A stretch of DNA of 64,000 bases, from positions 30,887-94,886 of the forward strand of contig JAGWOR010000004.1 in NCBI GenBank assembly GCA_028870845.1, in the 5' to 3' direction. Shown piece after piece: positions 32,978 through 42,845 of this stretch; position 1 is the first letter of the stretch; each line of letters begins with the position of its first letter. The DNA is from Gammaproteobacteria bacterium (lineage in GTDB: Bacteria > Pseudomonadota > Gammaproteobacteria > Natronospirales > REEB76). The notes beneath the pieces are model-generated. The model was not told the DNA's origin and searched no databases. It worked only from the letters and a program-made list of their open reading frames with translations. The position numbers and the translations under genes were made by a program.

Positions 32978-33952
32978 ATGCAGACCGTACAGCACTTATC
33001 CGTTACCCTGCATGACTATCATCCGCGCACTGCGGACATGCGCGAGGAAGTGCTTGCCGGCCTGCGCGAGCGACAAAAGACGCTGCCTTGCAAGTATTTC
33101 TATGATCAACGAGGTTCGCAGCTATTCGACGCTATCTGTGAACTGCCCGAGTATTACCCCACACGCATCGAACTCGGCATCATGGAAACATACGCCGAAG
33201 GCATAGCTGCAGCCCTGGGACCGCGGGTGCTACTGGTGGAACCGGGCAGCGGCAGCAGCCTCAAGACCCGCTTGTTGCTTGATCACCTGGTTGAGCCGCG
33301 CGCTTATATGCCGGTGGATATCTCCCGTACACATCTGCTAACCGCCGCCGAGCGCCTGAGCCGTCTCTACCCGGAGCTCGAGGTGCTGCCGGTATGCGCG
33401 GACTTCAGCCAGCCATTCGCCGTCCCCGAGCCAAAACGGCATGCTGCCCGCAGCATTGTCTATTTTCCAGGTTCTACCATCGGTAATTTTGAGCCAAATG
33501 CGGCAATTGCACTACTTGCTCAATTACGGCGACTCGCAGGAAGAAAAGGCGGGCTGCTTATCGGCGTGGATTTACGCAAGAATCGAAAAGTGCTGGAGTG
33601 CGCCTACAATGACGCTGCCGGTGTGACCGCGGCCTTCAACTTAAACCTGCTGCAGCGCATAAACCGTGAGCTGCGTGGGGATTTCGACGCCAGCCGCTTC
33701 ATGCACCGGGCGGTGTATAAAGAAGTGCAAGGGCGGATCGAAATGCATCTTGTCAGTCGCGAAAACCATTCAGTGACGGTGGCTGGCGAAAATTTTCACT
33801 TCAGGGAAAACGAGTTCATCGTCACCGAATACAGCTACAAGCATACTCTGCCGGGCTTTGCCGCGTTGGCTGCCAAAGCGGGATTCGCTGTGGAACAGGT
33901 ATGGACCGATGACCGGCGCTGGTTCAGCCTGCAGTATCTGAGCGTTTGCTGA
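32978..33952 (+). CDS. egtD: L-histidine N-alpha-methyltransferase EgtD
   Basis: 324 residues from ATG 32978; in-frame sequence further upstream lies inside egtB. KYFYDQRGSQLFDAICELPE near residue 45 and YYPTRIELGIMETY are characteristic of the EgtD family. The SAM-binding GSGSSLKTRLLL, DISRTHLL and YFPGSTIGNFEP follow, and NRELRGDFDASRFMHRAVY supports histidine binding. It makes hercynine by three methylations of histidine, the substrate of EgtB. Ergothioneine protects against oxidants and metal damage. Confidence 0.94.
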   Translation: MQTVQHLSVTLHDYHPRTADMREEVLAGLRERQKTLPCKYFYDQRGSQLFDAICELPEYYPTRIELGIMETYAEGIAAALGPRVLLVEPGSGSSLKTRLLLDHLVEPRAYMPVDISRTHLLTAAERLSRLYPELEVLPVCADFSQPFAVPEPKRHAARSIVYFPGSTIGNFEPNAAIALLAQLRRLAGRKGGLLIGVDLRKNRKVLECAYNDAAGVTAAFNLNLLQRINRELRGDFDASRFMHRAVYKEVQGRIEMHLVSRENHSVTVAGENFHFRENEFIVTEYSYKHTLPGFAALAAKAGFAVEQVWTDDRRWFSLQYLSVC

Positions 33953-33983
33953 AACCCGCGTCGGCAGTTACCCGGCAATTGCT

Positions 33984-34256
33984 TCAGGTCTGGGGCGGAA
34001 CATAACCCTCAGGCCGCTGCGACTCGCCCGTAAACAGGAATTTTTCCATCTCTTGCATGAGAAATTTGCGCGCCTTGGGGTCCAGCGCCGACAGGCGGTA
34101 TTCGTTGATCAGCATGGTCTGGTGCTGTAGCCATTGCTGCCACGCCTGGCGGGAGACCTGCTCATAAATGCGCTGGCCCAGTCCCCCGGGCCAGGGCGGG
34201 CGCTCCAGGCCTTCCAGCTCCTTATCCAGCAAAATGCAGTGAACCATGCGTGTCAT
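33984..34256 (-). CDS. yggX: YggX-family Fe(II)-trafficking / oxidative damage protection protein
   Basis: 90 residues from ATG 34256 ([20 protein letters not shown]). The hallmarks are the N-terminal Cys7, [20 protein letters not shown], and [19 protein letters not shown]. The gene begins inside the 3' end of mutY (35-base overlap), the same pairing as in enterobacteria. YggX protects iron-sulfur proteins from superoxide and may move ferrous iron. Its link to mutY fits, as MutY carries an iron-sulfur cluster and repairs oxidative lesions. Confidence 0.93.
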   Translation of the reverse strand: MTRMVHCILLDKELEGLERPPWPGGLGQRIYEQVSRQAWQQWLQHQTMLINEYRLSALDPKARKFLMQEMEKFLFTGESQRPEGYVPPQT

Positions 34257-35325
34257 GACGCGATTCTCCGGCTTGCTTGTGCAGTGCTGCCAGCAGCTTT
34301 TTGACAGGCGCCGCCAGCCCGATACGGGCCGGCGAATTGAAGTCATACCAGACGCGTGCGGCATTATCCTCGATGCACGCGGGCTCCGGAACCTCCAGCC
34401 GCAGCGGCTGTATGTCCAGATGGAAATGCGTGAAACTGTGGCGTAGCACCGGCCATGCCGACTGCATCTGCGGTGACACTTGCAGGTGCATGCGGCACCA
34501 ATCTGTGGCGTCACGATCCGCAGGCAATTCCGGGAATCCCCACAACCCGCCCCACACCCCGGCCGGCGGCCGCTTTTCCAGCAGCACCCGGTGTTTGCAG
34601 GTGATCAGCAGCAGCCGGGCCTGCCGCAACGGCAAGTTCTTTCGCGGACGCGGAGCCGGAAAACGGGACACCATACCCCGCCGGCGTGCAATGCAGATTG
34701 CCGCCAGCGGGCAGGCCGGGCACTGCGGCCTTAAACGTGTACATACGGTGGCGCCCAGATCCATGATGGCCTGGGTATAGGAGGCAAGGTTTTTTGCCGG
34801 TGTGTGCCGCTCCGCCAGCGCCCAAAGTTTTTTAGACACGGCGGCGCTGCCCGCCCAGCCTCTGACCGCGTGCACTCGTGCCAACACCCGCTTTACGTTG
34901 CCGTCGAGAATTGCATGGCGTTCGCCAAACGCGAGCGCCAGGATGGCGGCTGCGGTTGAACGTCCGATGCCCGGCAAGGCAGCCAGCAGAGCAATATCCC
35001 GCGGAAACACGCCGGCATGCTGGTCGCGGATGCGCTGTGCCGTACGCTGCAAATTGCGCGCGCGCGCGTAATAGCCCAGTCCCGACCAAAGATGCAGCAC
35101 TTCATCCGGGTCAGCGGCGGCCAGCGACTCTACATCAGGAAAGCGTGTTAGGAACCGCTGGTAATAGGGAATGACGCTGGACACCCGGGTTTGCTGCAGC
35201 ATGATTTCCGATATCCACACGCGGTATGGTGTGCGCCGTTGCTGCCACGGCAGATCATGGCGGCCGTGGCCGCGATGCCAGCGCAGCAGGCGCTTTGCCA
35301 GTGCTAGCTCAGCAGGTCGCGGCAT
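34222..35325 (-). CDS. mutY: A/G-specific adenine DNA glycosylase MutY
   Basis: 367 residues from ATG 35325 ([20 protein letters not shown]). Features are [12 protein letters not shown] with the catalytic Glu, the helix-hairpin-helix [12 protein letters not shown], the catalytic Asp in [11 protein letters not shown] with [10 protein letters not shown], and a [4Fe-4S] loop [17 protein letters not shown]. The C-terminal NUDIX-like domain recognises 8-oxoG. The enzyme removes adenine mispaired with 8-oxoguanine. The start overlaps the end of the SRPBCC gene, and the end overlaps yggX, so translation is probably coupled. Confidence 0.93.
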   Translation of the reverse strand: MPRPAELALAKRLLRWHRGHGRHDLPWQQRRTPYRVWISEIMLQQTRVSSVIPYYQRFLTRFPDVESLAAADPDEVLHLWSGLGYYARARNLQRTAQRIRDQHAGVFPRDIALLAALPGIGRSTAAAILALAFGERHAILDGNVKRVLARVHAVRGWAGSAAVSKKLWALAERHTPAKNLASYTQAIMDLGATVCTRLRPQCPACPLAAICIARRRGMVSRFPAPRPRKNLPLRQARLLLITCKHRVLLEKRPPAGVWGGLWGFPELPADRDATDWCRMHLQVSPQMQSAWPVLRHSFTHFHLDIQPLRLEVPEPACIEDNAARVWYDFNSPARIGLAAPVKKLLAALHKQAGESRHDTHGSLHFAG

Positions 35326-35935
35326 GCTTGGCAGCGATGACCAGCGGCGGTAAATGAGCACGTTCGCGCGCCAGCTTTTCCAGACCTGCGGCCATCTTCC
35401 TGCCCTGCTCCCCTAAAGCGCTTTCCACCAGCGGCGGACCGATGAGCGGCGGAATCCAAAAATCCGGTTGCACCGTAACCTGCCAGTGCAGTCGCGTGCC
35501 GCCTTTCTGCGTGTCCAGATGCCACGAGGACGACCCCATGGTCACATCGCTTTTCCCGGGTATGGCTTCGGCAATCAAATCCTGAGACGTCAATTCCACC
35601 ACCCGCTGGGTCTGGCGGATACTGTGACAGAAAAACAGCACGCAGCCGTGGCTTTTGACGAACACTATATAAGTATGCGCATCCAGCTGCTGCAGCAGGT
35701 GGCTTTGCCGGATCACGCCGCCGATACGGTTGAGATGATTGAAATCGGTTAATACCTGGTACACCTGAGGCAGCGGGGCCTCCAGATAGACGTCGGCGCT
35801 CACCTGATAGCGCCCGTCGTGGTATCTGACATGCAGTGAGTTGAAATGCACGGCCCGGGCATTGCCAGCCAGCAATGTCATGGCCAGCAGCGTTGTAATT
35901 GCACACCATGTGCGCCGCTCGCAAATCACACGCAC
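35309..35935 (-). CDS. Exported SRPBCC/START-like protein
   Basis: 208 residues, GTG start at 35935, ten bases after asmA. A signal peptide (TTLLAMTLLAGNARA) precedes a polyketide-cyclase/START-like fold: YQVSADVYLEAPLPQVYQVL, TDFNHLNRIGGVIRQS, then WHLDTQKGGTRLHWQVTVQP and IGPPLVESALGEQGRKMAAG. Such folds bind lipids or other hydrophobic ligands. Placement after an AsmA-type envelope protein suggests a periplasmic lipid-related role. That is inference. Confidence 0.78.
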   Translation of the reverse strand: MRVICERRTWCAITTLLAMTLLAGNARAVHFNSLHVRYHDGRYQVSADVYLEAPLPQVYQVLTDFNHLNRIGGVIRQSHLLQQLDAHTYIVFVKSHGCVLFFCHSIRQTQRVVELTSQDLIAEAIPGKSDVTMGSSSWHLDTQKGGTRLHWQVTVQPDFWIPPLIGPPLVESALGEQGRKMAAGLEKLARERAHLPPLVIAAKHAATC

Positions 35936-35945
35936 AGGCCGGTAC

Positions 35946-38078
35946 TCATCCCGGTGGATGCAACGCTTCCTGCAGCTTTTGTTTTAGTTTGGACTTGAGT
36001 TCGGTCTTTTTCTTGTTGACCTGTTCCTGCATGCGCGCGCGCAGCGCTGCGCCGATGTCCGGCCGTACGCTCATATTGTTCAAGGTGCCGGTGATCTTCA
36101 GCGGGATGCTGTGTCCGACAAGACCACTGAGATCGGTTTTGCCGCCCAGCCTGGGCGTGCCCGTAATACGCGCCTTGAGGGTGTAATCCAGGGTAAGTTC
36201 CGCCAGATCCAGCTTGCCGGCGCCGCTGAGGTCCATGAACGGCAGACGGGCGATGAAATCCCGGTTATCCAGCACCCCGTTGCGGATCACGGCGCTGCCG
36301 CGCATGTCGGCGAATTCGGTGCGCGCCGGCGCGGGCGGCGGGGGTGGAAGCTGTTTCGCCAGCGCATCGGCGCGCGCCACCGCATCCCAGATATTGATGC
36401 CCTCGATGGCACCGTTTTTTAAATCAAAATTCATGCGGCCCTGCAGGGTATGCCGGAGCTCGCTCACCGTAGGCCCGAGTGCCCGGGTCGCGATATGCAT
36501 GTCGGCGACACCGCTCAGTCGTTTGAGCTTGAACAGATCCTGGATTAAACCGGCGCTCTGCAGGCCGCGCAAGCTGAGATCTTCCGTGACGATCGGCGTG
36601 TCGCTGCTGGCGTCGATCTGCGCTGTGCCGGTGAGCATTCCGCCATACAGCTGGATTGCCAGGGGATTGATGCGCACCAGGCCTTTATGCGCGCTGATGC
36701 CCACATTCAGGCTGCTGGAATGCACATTCAGCAGCGTGAACTGGCCGATGTTCAGACTGCCGTCCACATTCAGGTTGCGCAGCGTGCGCACTGGGATGCT
36801 GATCTTGTTGATGTCGGTGGTTTCACGCGGCTGGCCTGGGGTGGCGGCTTTCTGCGGGGGCAAGTAGCGGTCGGCGTCAAGCTGGTCGATGTTGAGACTG
36901 AATGTCAACGCACGGGTGCTGAAATCCTTGATCGCAGCGCTGCCGGTGAGGGTGGAGTCGTCCACCTTGAAATTGAGATTCTGCAGGCTTACGGAAGCGG
37001 GCGTGGCGATGAAATTCAATGATCCGGAGGCCTGGCCCAGAGCCTGGGGATCGCGGGTATCGGCGTATTGCCCGTGGCCCAAGGCTTGCAATACCTGGCG
37101 TGGCGAGAAACTTGACAGTTTAAGGCTGCCGTTGAAATGTGGCTGCTTCAGCAGGCCCTGGCCCTCCATGTCAGCCTGCAGCTTGAGTCCATACATGCTG
37201 GCGGACAGGCCGTTCAATGCCAGCGTACCCACATCCATGTTCAAGGCCGCCTGCTGCCACAGCAGTTCAGCATTCAGCTTGCCGCCGGGGACCGCGTCGC
37301 CGTCGGCGTTCACATCCAGCCTGGCATTACTTACCGTGTAAATCTTTTTACCCAGATCCGCAGTTAATGTGCCTTTGAACGAAGCATGTCCGTTGAGCGA
37401 CGGATTGGTGCCGGCAAAATCAAAATCCGTACTCAGACGCAGCGGGATGCCGGAAGCAAATGCGCCCATGTCCATGGAAAAGTTGCTGATGGTGTACTGT
37501 TGGTGCATCTGGGCATCGTTCCAGCGCAATCCACTGTCGCTGATTTTCAGGCCCTGGATGTGGAGGTTTTCCAGGCTGCTGGATGTTCCGCCCTGTTGCG
37601 TCGGAGTTGACGATTGCTGGCTTTTGAGATGGTTAAGAATGTCCTGCCAGTTGTTGCGGCCATCCGCGTTGCGCTCAAGATCAAGATCCACGCCCACTAA
37701 CTTGATGTTTCCCACCTGGATGTGACCGCGCAGCAGCGGCCAGAAACGCACGTGCACATCGGTTTCGTTGACACTGGCAAAAGGCGTGGCCCCGAAACCG
37801 CTGGCATTGCTAAGGCTCATGTTGCCGATCTGGGCGCCCAGCCAGGGGAAAATGGATAGCTTGATGTCGCCGCTGATGCTGAGTTCCCTGCCGGTCTTAT
37901 CCTGCACCAGCTTGGCGATACGCGGTTTCAGATCATTGGGGGTGAAAATGAACGGCAGGACAATAGCGGTGATGATGATCAGCGCAAGCAGGATGGCAAG
38001 GCTGATGGCGATGATTTTTAGCGGCTTGCGCCGTTTGGCGACAAGTTTCGACGAGCTTGCGTCCGGCTTGATCGGCAT
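35946..38078 (-). CDS. AsmA-family protein
   Basis: 710 residues. An N-terminal cytoplasmic basic stretch and one membrane helix (LKIIAISLAILLALIIITAI) are followed by a long periplasmic region. KPRIAKLVQDKTGRELSISG near residue 60 is the AsmA N-terminal domain, and LRHTLQGRMNFDLKNGAIEG with LDYTLKARITGTPRLGG the C-terminal AsmA_2 domain. These beta-rich proteins belong to the bridge-like phospholipid-transport family. The C-terminal tail (NKKKTELKSKLKQKLQEALH) is a charged helix. It is the first gene of the asmA-SRPBCC-mutY-yggX run. Confidence 0.9.
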   Translation of the reverse strand: MPIKPDASSSKLVAKRRKPLKIIAISLAILLALIIITAIVLPFIFTPNDLKPRIAKLVQDKTGRELSISGDIKLSIFPWLGAQIGNMSLSNASGFGATPFASVNETDVHVRFWPLLRGHIQVGNIKLVGVDLDLERNADGRNNWQDILNHLKSQQSSTPTQQGGTSSSLENLHIQGLKISDSGLRWNDAQMHQQYTISNFSMDMGAFASGIPLRLSTDFDFAGTNPSLNGHASFKGTLTADLGKKIYTVSNARLDVNADGDAVPGGKLNAELLWQQAALNMDVGTLALNGLSASMYGLKLQADMEGQGLLKQPHFNGSLKLSSFSPRQVLQALGHGQYADTRDPQALGQASGSLNFIATPASVSLQNLNFKVDDSTLTGSAAIKDFSTRALTFSLNIDQLDADRYLPPQKAATPGQPRETTDINKISIPVRTLRNLNVDGSLNIGQFTLLNVHSSSLNVGISAHKGLVRINPLAIQLYGGMLTGTAQIDASSDTPIVTEDLSLRGLQSAGLIQDLFKLKRLSGVADMHIATRALGPTVSELRHTLQGRMNFDLKNGAIEGINIWDAVARADALAKQLPPPPPAPARTEFADMRGSAVIRNGVLDNRDFIARLPFMDLSGAGKLDLAELTLDYTLKARITGTPRLGGKTDLSGLVGHSIPLKITGTLNNMSVRPDIGAALRARMQEQVNKKKTELKSKLKQKLQEALHPPG

Positions 38079-38268
38079 GGCAACACCTGTAGTCGACTAT
38101 AAACATTCAGGATGGGCGGTGCCCATCTTTCCTACAGTTTGAACTGCCGCAGCGGCGAAGTCACCACCCGCCGGTGCCTGCCGCTATCCGCCCTACTTTA
38201 AGACCGGCTTCACCTGGCCGGCTGGCTGCGGCGATTTGGCGCGGTGAAGAGTTGAACCAGGGGGCAAC

Positions 38269-38342
38269 TGGAGCGGGTGATGGGAATCGAACCCACGTTA
38301 GCAGCTTGGGAAGCTGCAGTTCTACCATTGAACTACACCCGC
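38269..38342 (-). tRNA. tRNA-Gly (anticodon CCC)
   Basis: A complete 74-base cloverleaf including encoded CCA. The acceptor stem is GCGGGTG/CACCCGC, the D-arm TAGTTCAATGGTAGAAC, the anticodon arm GCAGC-TTCCCAA-GCTGC giving CCC, and the T-loop GTTCGATTC. The discriminator base is U, as usual for tRNA-Gly. Its promoter is at 38354-38381. Confidence 0.95.
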
Positions 38343-38353
38343 TGGCGGCGCCC

Positions 38354-38381
38354 ATTCTAGCCGCGACACCCTGCCTGTCAA
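38354..38381 (-). promoter_or_regulatory. Promoter of tRNA-Gly
   Basis: On the minus strand, a perfect TTGACA (38381-38376), 16 bases, TAGAAT (38359-38354), then a GC-rich GGGCGCC. The start point would be about five bases before the tRNA. Confidence 0.65.
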
Positions 38382-38449
38382 ACGGCCTGCGTCAAGCGCA
38401 TGAGTGGGGTAAAATTCCATGCTGACAAGCAGCTTAGTTGCGCGTACCC

Positions 38450-38650
38450 ATGCAGATCACTGTGAACGGCAAACCCGCGGTGTTGCCCGAGAGCTCCACC
38501 GCACAGGAACTGATCCAACGGCTGGAACTTTCTGGCAAACGCATTGCGCTGGAAGTGAACGGCACAATTGTGCCGCGCAGCACTTACCACAGCCATCAAT
38601 TCCACGAAGGTGACCATGTCGAGGTGGTGCACGCCATTGGCGGCGGGTAA
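38450..38650 (+). CDS. thiS: Sulfur carrier protein ThiS
   Basis: 66 residues from ATG 38450 ([20 protein letters not shown]). It has a beta-grasp fold and the required C-terminal Gly-Gly (EVVHAIGGG), which is adenylated and thiocarboxylated. [18 protein letters not shown] is typical. It delivers sulfur to ThiG for the thiazole half of thiamine. I looked for a TPP riboswitch in the short leader (38343-38449) and found none of its conserved elements. Confidence 0.93.
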   Translation: MQITVNGKPAVLPESSTAQELIQRLELSGKRIALEVNGTIVPRSTYHSHQFHEGDHVEVVHAIGGG

Positions 38651-38708
38651 ACCGGCGAGCACTGGGTCCAGCAGGGAAAATCAGCCGGATGGAAGGCAAG
38701 GTCGAATC

Positions 38709-39518
38709 ATGAATACAGCCATTAAATCTCAGGATCCGTTAGCGGATGTCTTCACCATCGCCGGCCGCAGTTACCGGGCGCGCCTGCTCATCGGCACCGG
38801 CAAGTACAAGGATCTGGAGGAAACCCGGCGGGCGGTTGAAGCCAGCGGCGCGGAAATCGTCACCGTCGCCATCCGCCGTACCAACATCGGCCAGCACAAG
38901 GATGCGCCGAATCTGCTGGAAGTGCTGCCGCCGGACCGCTACACCATCCTGCCCAATACCGCGGGTTGCTACACTGCCGAGGACGCGGTCCGCACTTGCC
39001 GGCTGGCGCGCGAACTGCTCGATGGCCAGGCGCTGGTGAAACTGGAGGTACTGGGTGACGAAAAAACCCTCTACCCCAACGTGACTGAGACCCTGAAGGC
39101 CGCCGAAACTCTGGTCGGCGAGGATTTTCAGGTAATGGTTTATACCAGCGACGACCCGTTGATCGCAAAACGACTGGAACAGATCGGCTGCGTTGCAGTC
39201 ATGCCGTTGGGTGCGCCCATCGGTTCCGGCCTGGGCATCCGCAATCCCTACAATATCCTCAGCATTGTCGAGAATGCCAGCGTGCCCATCCTGGTGGATG
39301 CCGGCGTCGGCACCGCCTCGGATGCCGCCATCGCCATGGAGCTGGGTTGCGACGGCGTGCTCATGAACACCGCCGTGGCCCTGGCCCGCAATCCGGTGCT
39401 GATGGCAATGGCAATGCAAAAAGCCGTGGCCGCAGGCCGCCAGGCCTACCTGGCCGGACGTATCCCGCGCAAACGTTTCGCTTCCGCATCCTCGCCATTG
39501 GACGGGAAATTCTTCTGA
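38709..39518 (+). CDS. thiG: Thiazole synthase ThiG
   Basis: 269 residues from ATG 38709; sequence upstream in this frame overlaps thiS. It is a TIM-barrel with [20 protein letters not shown], the catalytic Lys in [56 protein letters not shown] and [20 protein letters not shown]. It condenses deoxyxylulose 5-phosphate, dehydroglycine and the ThiS thiocarboxylate. The operon thiS-thiG-trmB is a common arrangement. Confidence 0.95.
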   Translation: MNTAIKSQDPLADVFTIAGRSYRARLLIGTGKYKDLEETRRAVEASGAEIVTVAIRRTNIGQHKDAPNLLEVLPPDRYTILPNTAGCYTAEDAVRTCRLARELLDGQALVKLEVLGDEKTLYPNVTETLKAAETLVGEDFQVMVYTSDDPLIAKRLEQIGCVAVMPLGAPIGSGLGIRNPYNILSIVENASVPILVDAGVGTASDAAIAMELGCDGVLMNTAVALARNPVLMAMAMQKAVAAGRQAYLAGRIPRKRFASASSPLDGKFF

Positions 39519-39541
39519 CCACCGGATCCGCGCCGCAGGCG

Positions 39542-40207
39542 ATGCGTAAAATTCGCAGTTTTGTGCGCCGCGAAGGCCGACTGACGAATGCACAACGCCG
39601 CGCACTGCAAAGCCTGCTGCCCAGTTTCGGCCTGGAGACAGTATCCACACCCTGGAACTTCTGCAAGATATTCGGGCGTGAAGCGCCACGCGTCCTGGAG
39701 ATCGGATTCGGCAACGGTGAGAATCTTCTGGCTCTGGCACAAGCGCATCCGGAACAGGATTTTATCGGCATCGAGGTGCATCGCCCCGGTGTCGGACACT
39801 TGTTGAACCGGCTGGCGGCCGCGCAGGTCAGCAACGTGCGCCTGGCCTGTGAAGATGCTCGAGAGGTACTCGAGCGCTGCGTGCCGGACTGCAGCCTGGA
39901 CGCCATACTGCTGTATTTCCCCGATCCCTGGCCCAAGAAACGGCACCACAAGCGCCGTCTTGTGCAAGCCGATTTTGTGGGGCTGCTGGCCCGCAAGCTG
40001 AAAGGCGGCGGCGTGTTTCGCGTCGCCACCGATTGGCCCGACTACGCACAGCACATCGCCCGGCTGATGTCCGCGCGTCCGGAATTCATGGCCAAACCGC
40101 CGACCGATTCCGATCCTGACACCGTGGGCCGCAGCCCCACCAGGTTCGAGCGCCGCGGTTTGCACTTGGGGCATAAAGTCAGCGAGCTCTGCTACCGGCG
40201 CCGCTGA
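39542..40207 (+). CDS. trmB: tRNA (guanine-N7)-methyltransferase TrmB
   Basis: 221 residues from ATG 39542 (MRKIRSFVRREGRLTNAQRR). Upstream sequence in this frame falls inside thiG. SAM-binding VLEIGFGNGENLLALAQAHP, DFIGIEVHRPGVGHLLNRLA, the family signature LYFPDPWPKKRHHKRRLV, and the C-terminal TRFERRGLHLGHKVSEL are all present. It methylates G46 in the variable loop of many tRNAs. Confidence 0.94.
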   Translation: MRKIRSFVRREGRLTNAQRRALQSLLPSFGLETVSTPWNFCKIFGREAPRVLEIGFGNGENLLALAQAHPEQDFIGIEVHRPGVGHLLNRLAAAQVSNVRLACEDAREVLERCVPDCSLDAILLYFPDPWPKKRHHKRRLVQADFVGLLARKLKGGGVFRVATDWPDYAQHIARLMSARPEFMAKPPTDSDPDTVGRSPTRFERRGLHLGHKVSELCYRRR

Positions 40208-40270
40208 CCGCGCCATTGCAGACGACCAGCGCTTCTTCTAGGCTGTCTGACTCAGGGGAGATAATTGCCC

Positions 40271-41080
40271 ATGGCGGACGCAGAAACCAGCGTGATTTCC
40301 TCGCTGCTCGGCTGGACTGGAAGACGCTCGCTCAGAATCGGCGCCTACCTCCTGGACCTGACGAGTTTCATCATCAGTGCACTGCGCGAACGTGGCGACC
40401 AGCGCCGTTATTTCAACCGCGCCAACCTCGATACGCTGATGACACAGATCATTTTCACCGGGGTGGACGCCCTACCGGTGGTCACCTTGCTGGCCCTGGC
40501 GGTGGGCATCTCCATTACTTCGCAGATTCTGGATCTCGGGCAGGCGCTCGGCAGCGAGCATGACGTGGAACTCATGCTCGTCAAGATCATCGGCACGGAA
40601 CTTTCACCGTTGCTGACATCAATTGTGATCATTGGGCGATCAGGATCCGCTATAACCGTGGACATGGGACTCATGCAGGTACGCGGTGAGATCGAAGGTT
40701 TGATGTTGTTGGGCATCAACATCAATCATTTTTTTGTATCTCCGCGCATACTTGGCGCAGCCATATCGCAGCTGGCGCTGGCCATCTATTTCGCCGCCAT
40801 TGCCATGTTCGGCGGCGTGCTGCTAGCGGGCCTGATTTTCTCCACCCAATACAGCCACGAAGTGATGCGGCTGATCGCGGTGGTACAACCTTCCCAGTTC
40901 CTGATATTTGTGCTCAAAAACCTGCTGTTTGGCATGATCATCGCCGGCACCGCGTGTTTCCATGGACTGCGCGTGCATACTTCGCCCACCGAATTGCCAC
41001 AGCAAACCCAGCGTGCCATTGTCACCAGCCTGGTACTGGTGTTCCTGGTGGATGGACTGCTGGCCATCATCACCCAATGA
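40271..41080 (+). CDS. mlaE: MlaE-type ABC transporter permease
   Basis: 269 residues from ATG 40271 (TTG 40265 is an alternative); GGGGAG lies upstream. It is an MlaE/YrbE permease with LPVVTLLALAVGISITSQIL, IVIIGRSGSAITVDMGLMQV, and EGLMLLGININHFFVSPRIL. About five membrane segments. It works with the next two genes as the inner-membrane part of an MCE lipid transporter that moves phospholipid or other hydrophobic compounds between the membranes. Its stop overlaps the next start (ATGA). Confidence 0.9.
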   Translation: MADAETSVISSLLGWTGRRSLRIGAYLLDLTSFIISALRERGDQRRYFNRANLDTLMTQIIFTGVDALPVVTLLALAVGISITSQILDLGQALGSEHDVELMLVKIIGTELSPLLTSIVIIGRSGSAITVDMGLMQVRGEIEGLMLLGININHFFVSPRILGAAISQLALAIYFAAIAMFGGVLLAGLIFSTQYSHEVMRLIAVVQPSQFLIFVLKNLLFGMIIAGTACFHGLRVHTSPTELPQQTQRAIVTSLVLVFLVDGLLAIITQ

Positions 41081-41820
41081 ACGCTCAAGCAATACTGCAA
41101 GCCGAGAAGCTGCGCATATCCAACGGCGAAGGCGAGCCATGCGCCTGTAGTCTGGACCTGGAAATCCCTGCAGCACGACTGGTGGCGCTGGTAGGACCCG
41201 CTGGTGCGGGCAAGTCTACCTGGCTGCGAACATTGGCCGCGGTGGACCCGCCTGCCGGAGGCAGGCTGAGCATACTCGGTGAAGACGCCTCCAATCTGAA
41301 TGAAACCCGCTGGCGGCAACTTCGCTGCCGCGCCGCATTCGTGACCATGGGGGCACCATTGCTGTCGGTGGTGGACGGACTCACCAATCTCATGCTCCCG
41401 GCCCTGTACCACCGCACCGGCAACGCCGAACAGGTACGGGCGCAGGCCGAGGAAATCCTGGATTTCCTCGGCTATGCCGGCGACACCCACACCCTGCCCG
41501 CCTACCTGAACCAGCACCAGCGTCTCTTGATTGCCATCGGCCGCTGTCTCATGCTGGCACCCCAATTGATGTTTCTGGACGAGCCTTTCTACATGACCGA
41601 CGACGCCAGCCGACGCAACGAATCCGGTATGTATCGGCGCCTAGCCCAGGAGCGCGGCATGGCGATCCTGGTGGCCACCCATAATCTGGGGTTCGTCAAG
41701 CGCTTTGCTGATCAAATCGTGTTTGTTCAGAAACACTGCATCTGGAAATTCGAGAACTGGCAGGCGTTCGCGGCCTCGCCGGTTGCCGAAGTGCGCGCAT
41801 TTTTGGATGCCGCGGCGTAG
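41077..41820 (+). CDS. mlaF: MlaF-like ABC ATPase with degenerate signature motif
   Basis: 247 residues from ATG 41077. Walker A is GPAGAGKST (40-48), Walker B LMFLDEP (164-170) and the switch His is in ATHNLGF (H202). The ABC signature, normally LSGGQ, reads LNQHQR (144-149), lacking both glycines and the serine. Paired with MlaE by a four-base overlap. The missing signature suggests slow or asymmetric ATP hydrolysis, or an unusual subclass. It is also shorter than typical MlaF. Confidence 0.82.
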   Translation: MNAQAILQAEKLRISNGEGEPCACSLDLEIPAARLVALVGPAGAGKSTWLRTLAAVDPPAGGRLSILGEDASNLNETRWRQLRCRAAFVTMGAPLLSVVDGLTNLMLPALYHRTGNAEQVRAQAEEILDFLGYAGDTHTLPAYLNQHQRLLIAIGRCLMLAPQLMFLDEPFYMTDDASRRNESGMYRRLAQERGMAILVATHNLGFVKRFADQIVFVQKHCIWKFENWQAFAASPVAEVRAFLDAAA

Positions 41821-41834
41821 GGAGTGCATAAAAA

Positions 41835-42845
41835 ATGACTGAAAAGCAAACCGGGGCGCGCACGCATTACATCCATCATCTTTCGTATACGGCGCGCGAA
41901 CGTCTGACTGGTGCGTTCGTGCTCATTGCCCTAGCGCTGTTGTTTTCCGCCCTGGCATTCAACCAGCAGACCGAGCGCTTTTTTGCCCGTAAGTTCACAC
42001 TGCATACCTACCTGCGCGACGCCCTGGGTGTGAGCATTGGTACACCGGTTACCGCCTCCGGACTTTTTGTCGGCACAGTGAGCAGCATCAGCATCACGCC
42101 CGACAACCGTATCGCCATCACACTGCGAATCATGGAAAAAGACCATAAACTCATCCGTGAGGATTCACGCGCAGCCTTGAGCAAACTGTCGCTGCTGGGA
42201 AACGCCGCGATTGAAATAACCGCGGGTTCCCCCGACAAACCTTTGATGCCGGACGGCGCCACCATCCCGCTGGCGGAACCACTGTCCGTGGACCAGATTA
42301 TGGCGGAAGTGGCGCCGGTGCTTGAGCATGTGAAAGACACCCTGTCCAAGATCAACGCGGTGAGCAGCCAAATTGATCCACGGGAAGTCGGCCAAGTGGT
42401 GCGCAATCTGGCCTTGGTGAGCGGCAATCTCAATGCCATCAGCCACCAGCTCGCCTCCGGCCAGGGTACCGCCGGCAAGCTGCTGTACGACAAAGCAACC
42501 GCCGCCAACGTCAGCGATGCAGTGCAGGCGCTGGCGGGCACCTTGAAAGACACGCAAACCAGCTTGAAAACCATGCAGCCCTTGCTGTCCAATGCCAGCA
42601 CCGCATCCGCCGACTTGCCGGCGCTCATTGCACAAAGCCGCAAGCTGATTACCCAGCTGAATACCACCATCGGCACCGTGAACTACCAGTTGCAGGCGCT
42701 GCCTGACATGGTTATGCGCACCCGCCAGATCCTCGATAACACGGATCAGACACTGCAGGCCATCCAGAATACCTGGCCGATCTCATCCTCGGTACCCAAA
42801 CCGTCCATTCAGGTCATCACGCCGGTGCAACCACCCAATGATTGA
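41835..42845 (+). CDS. mlaD: MlaD-like MCE-domain protein
   Basis: 336 residues. One membrane anchor (LTGAFVLIALALLFSALAF) is followed by an MCE domain (about 45-125) with TYLRDALGVSIGTPVTASGL and ITLRIMEKDHKLIREDSRA. A long helical region with LNAISHQLASGQGTAGKLLY is typical of the needle/helical part of MCE proteins. It forms the periplasmic lipid-binding ring of the transporter. Its stop overlaps the start of the following lipoprotein gene. Confidence 0.88.
   Translation: MTEKQTGARTHYIHHLSYTARERLTGAFVLIALALLFSALAFNQQTERFFARKFTLHTYLRDALGVSIGTPVTASGLFVGTVSSISITPDNRIAITLRIMEKDHKLIREDSRAALSKLSLLGNAAIEITAGSPDKPLMPDGATIPLAEPLSVDQIMAEVAPVLEHVKDTLSKINAVSSQIDPREVGQVVRNLALVSGNLNAISHQLASGQGTAGKLLYDKATAANVSDAVQALAGTLKDTQTSLKTMQPLLSNASTASADLPALIAQSRKLITQLNTTIGTVNYQLQALPDMVMRTRQILDNTDQTLQAIQNTWPISSSVPKPSIQVITPVQPPND

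Noticed and set aside
38343..38449. Possible TPP riboswitch before thiS-thiG
   Set aside because: The leader is short and partly used by the tRNA-Gly promoter; none of the conserved riboswitch pieces (such as CUGAGA) is present.
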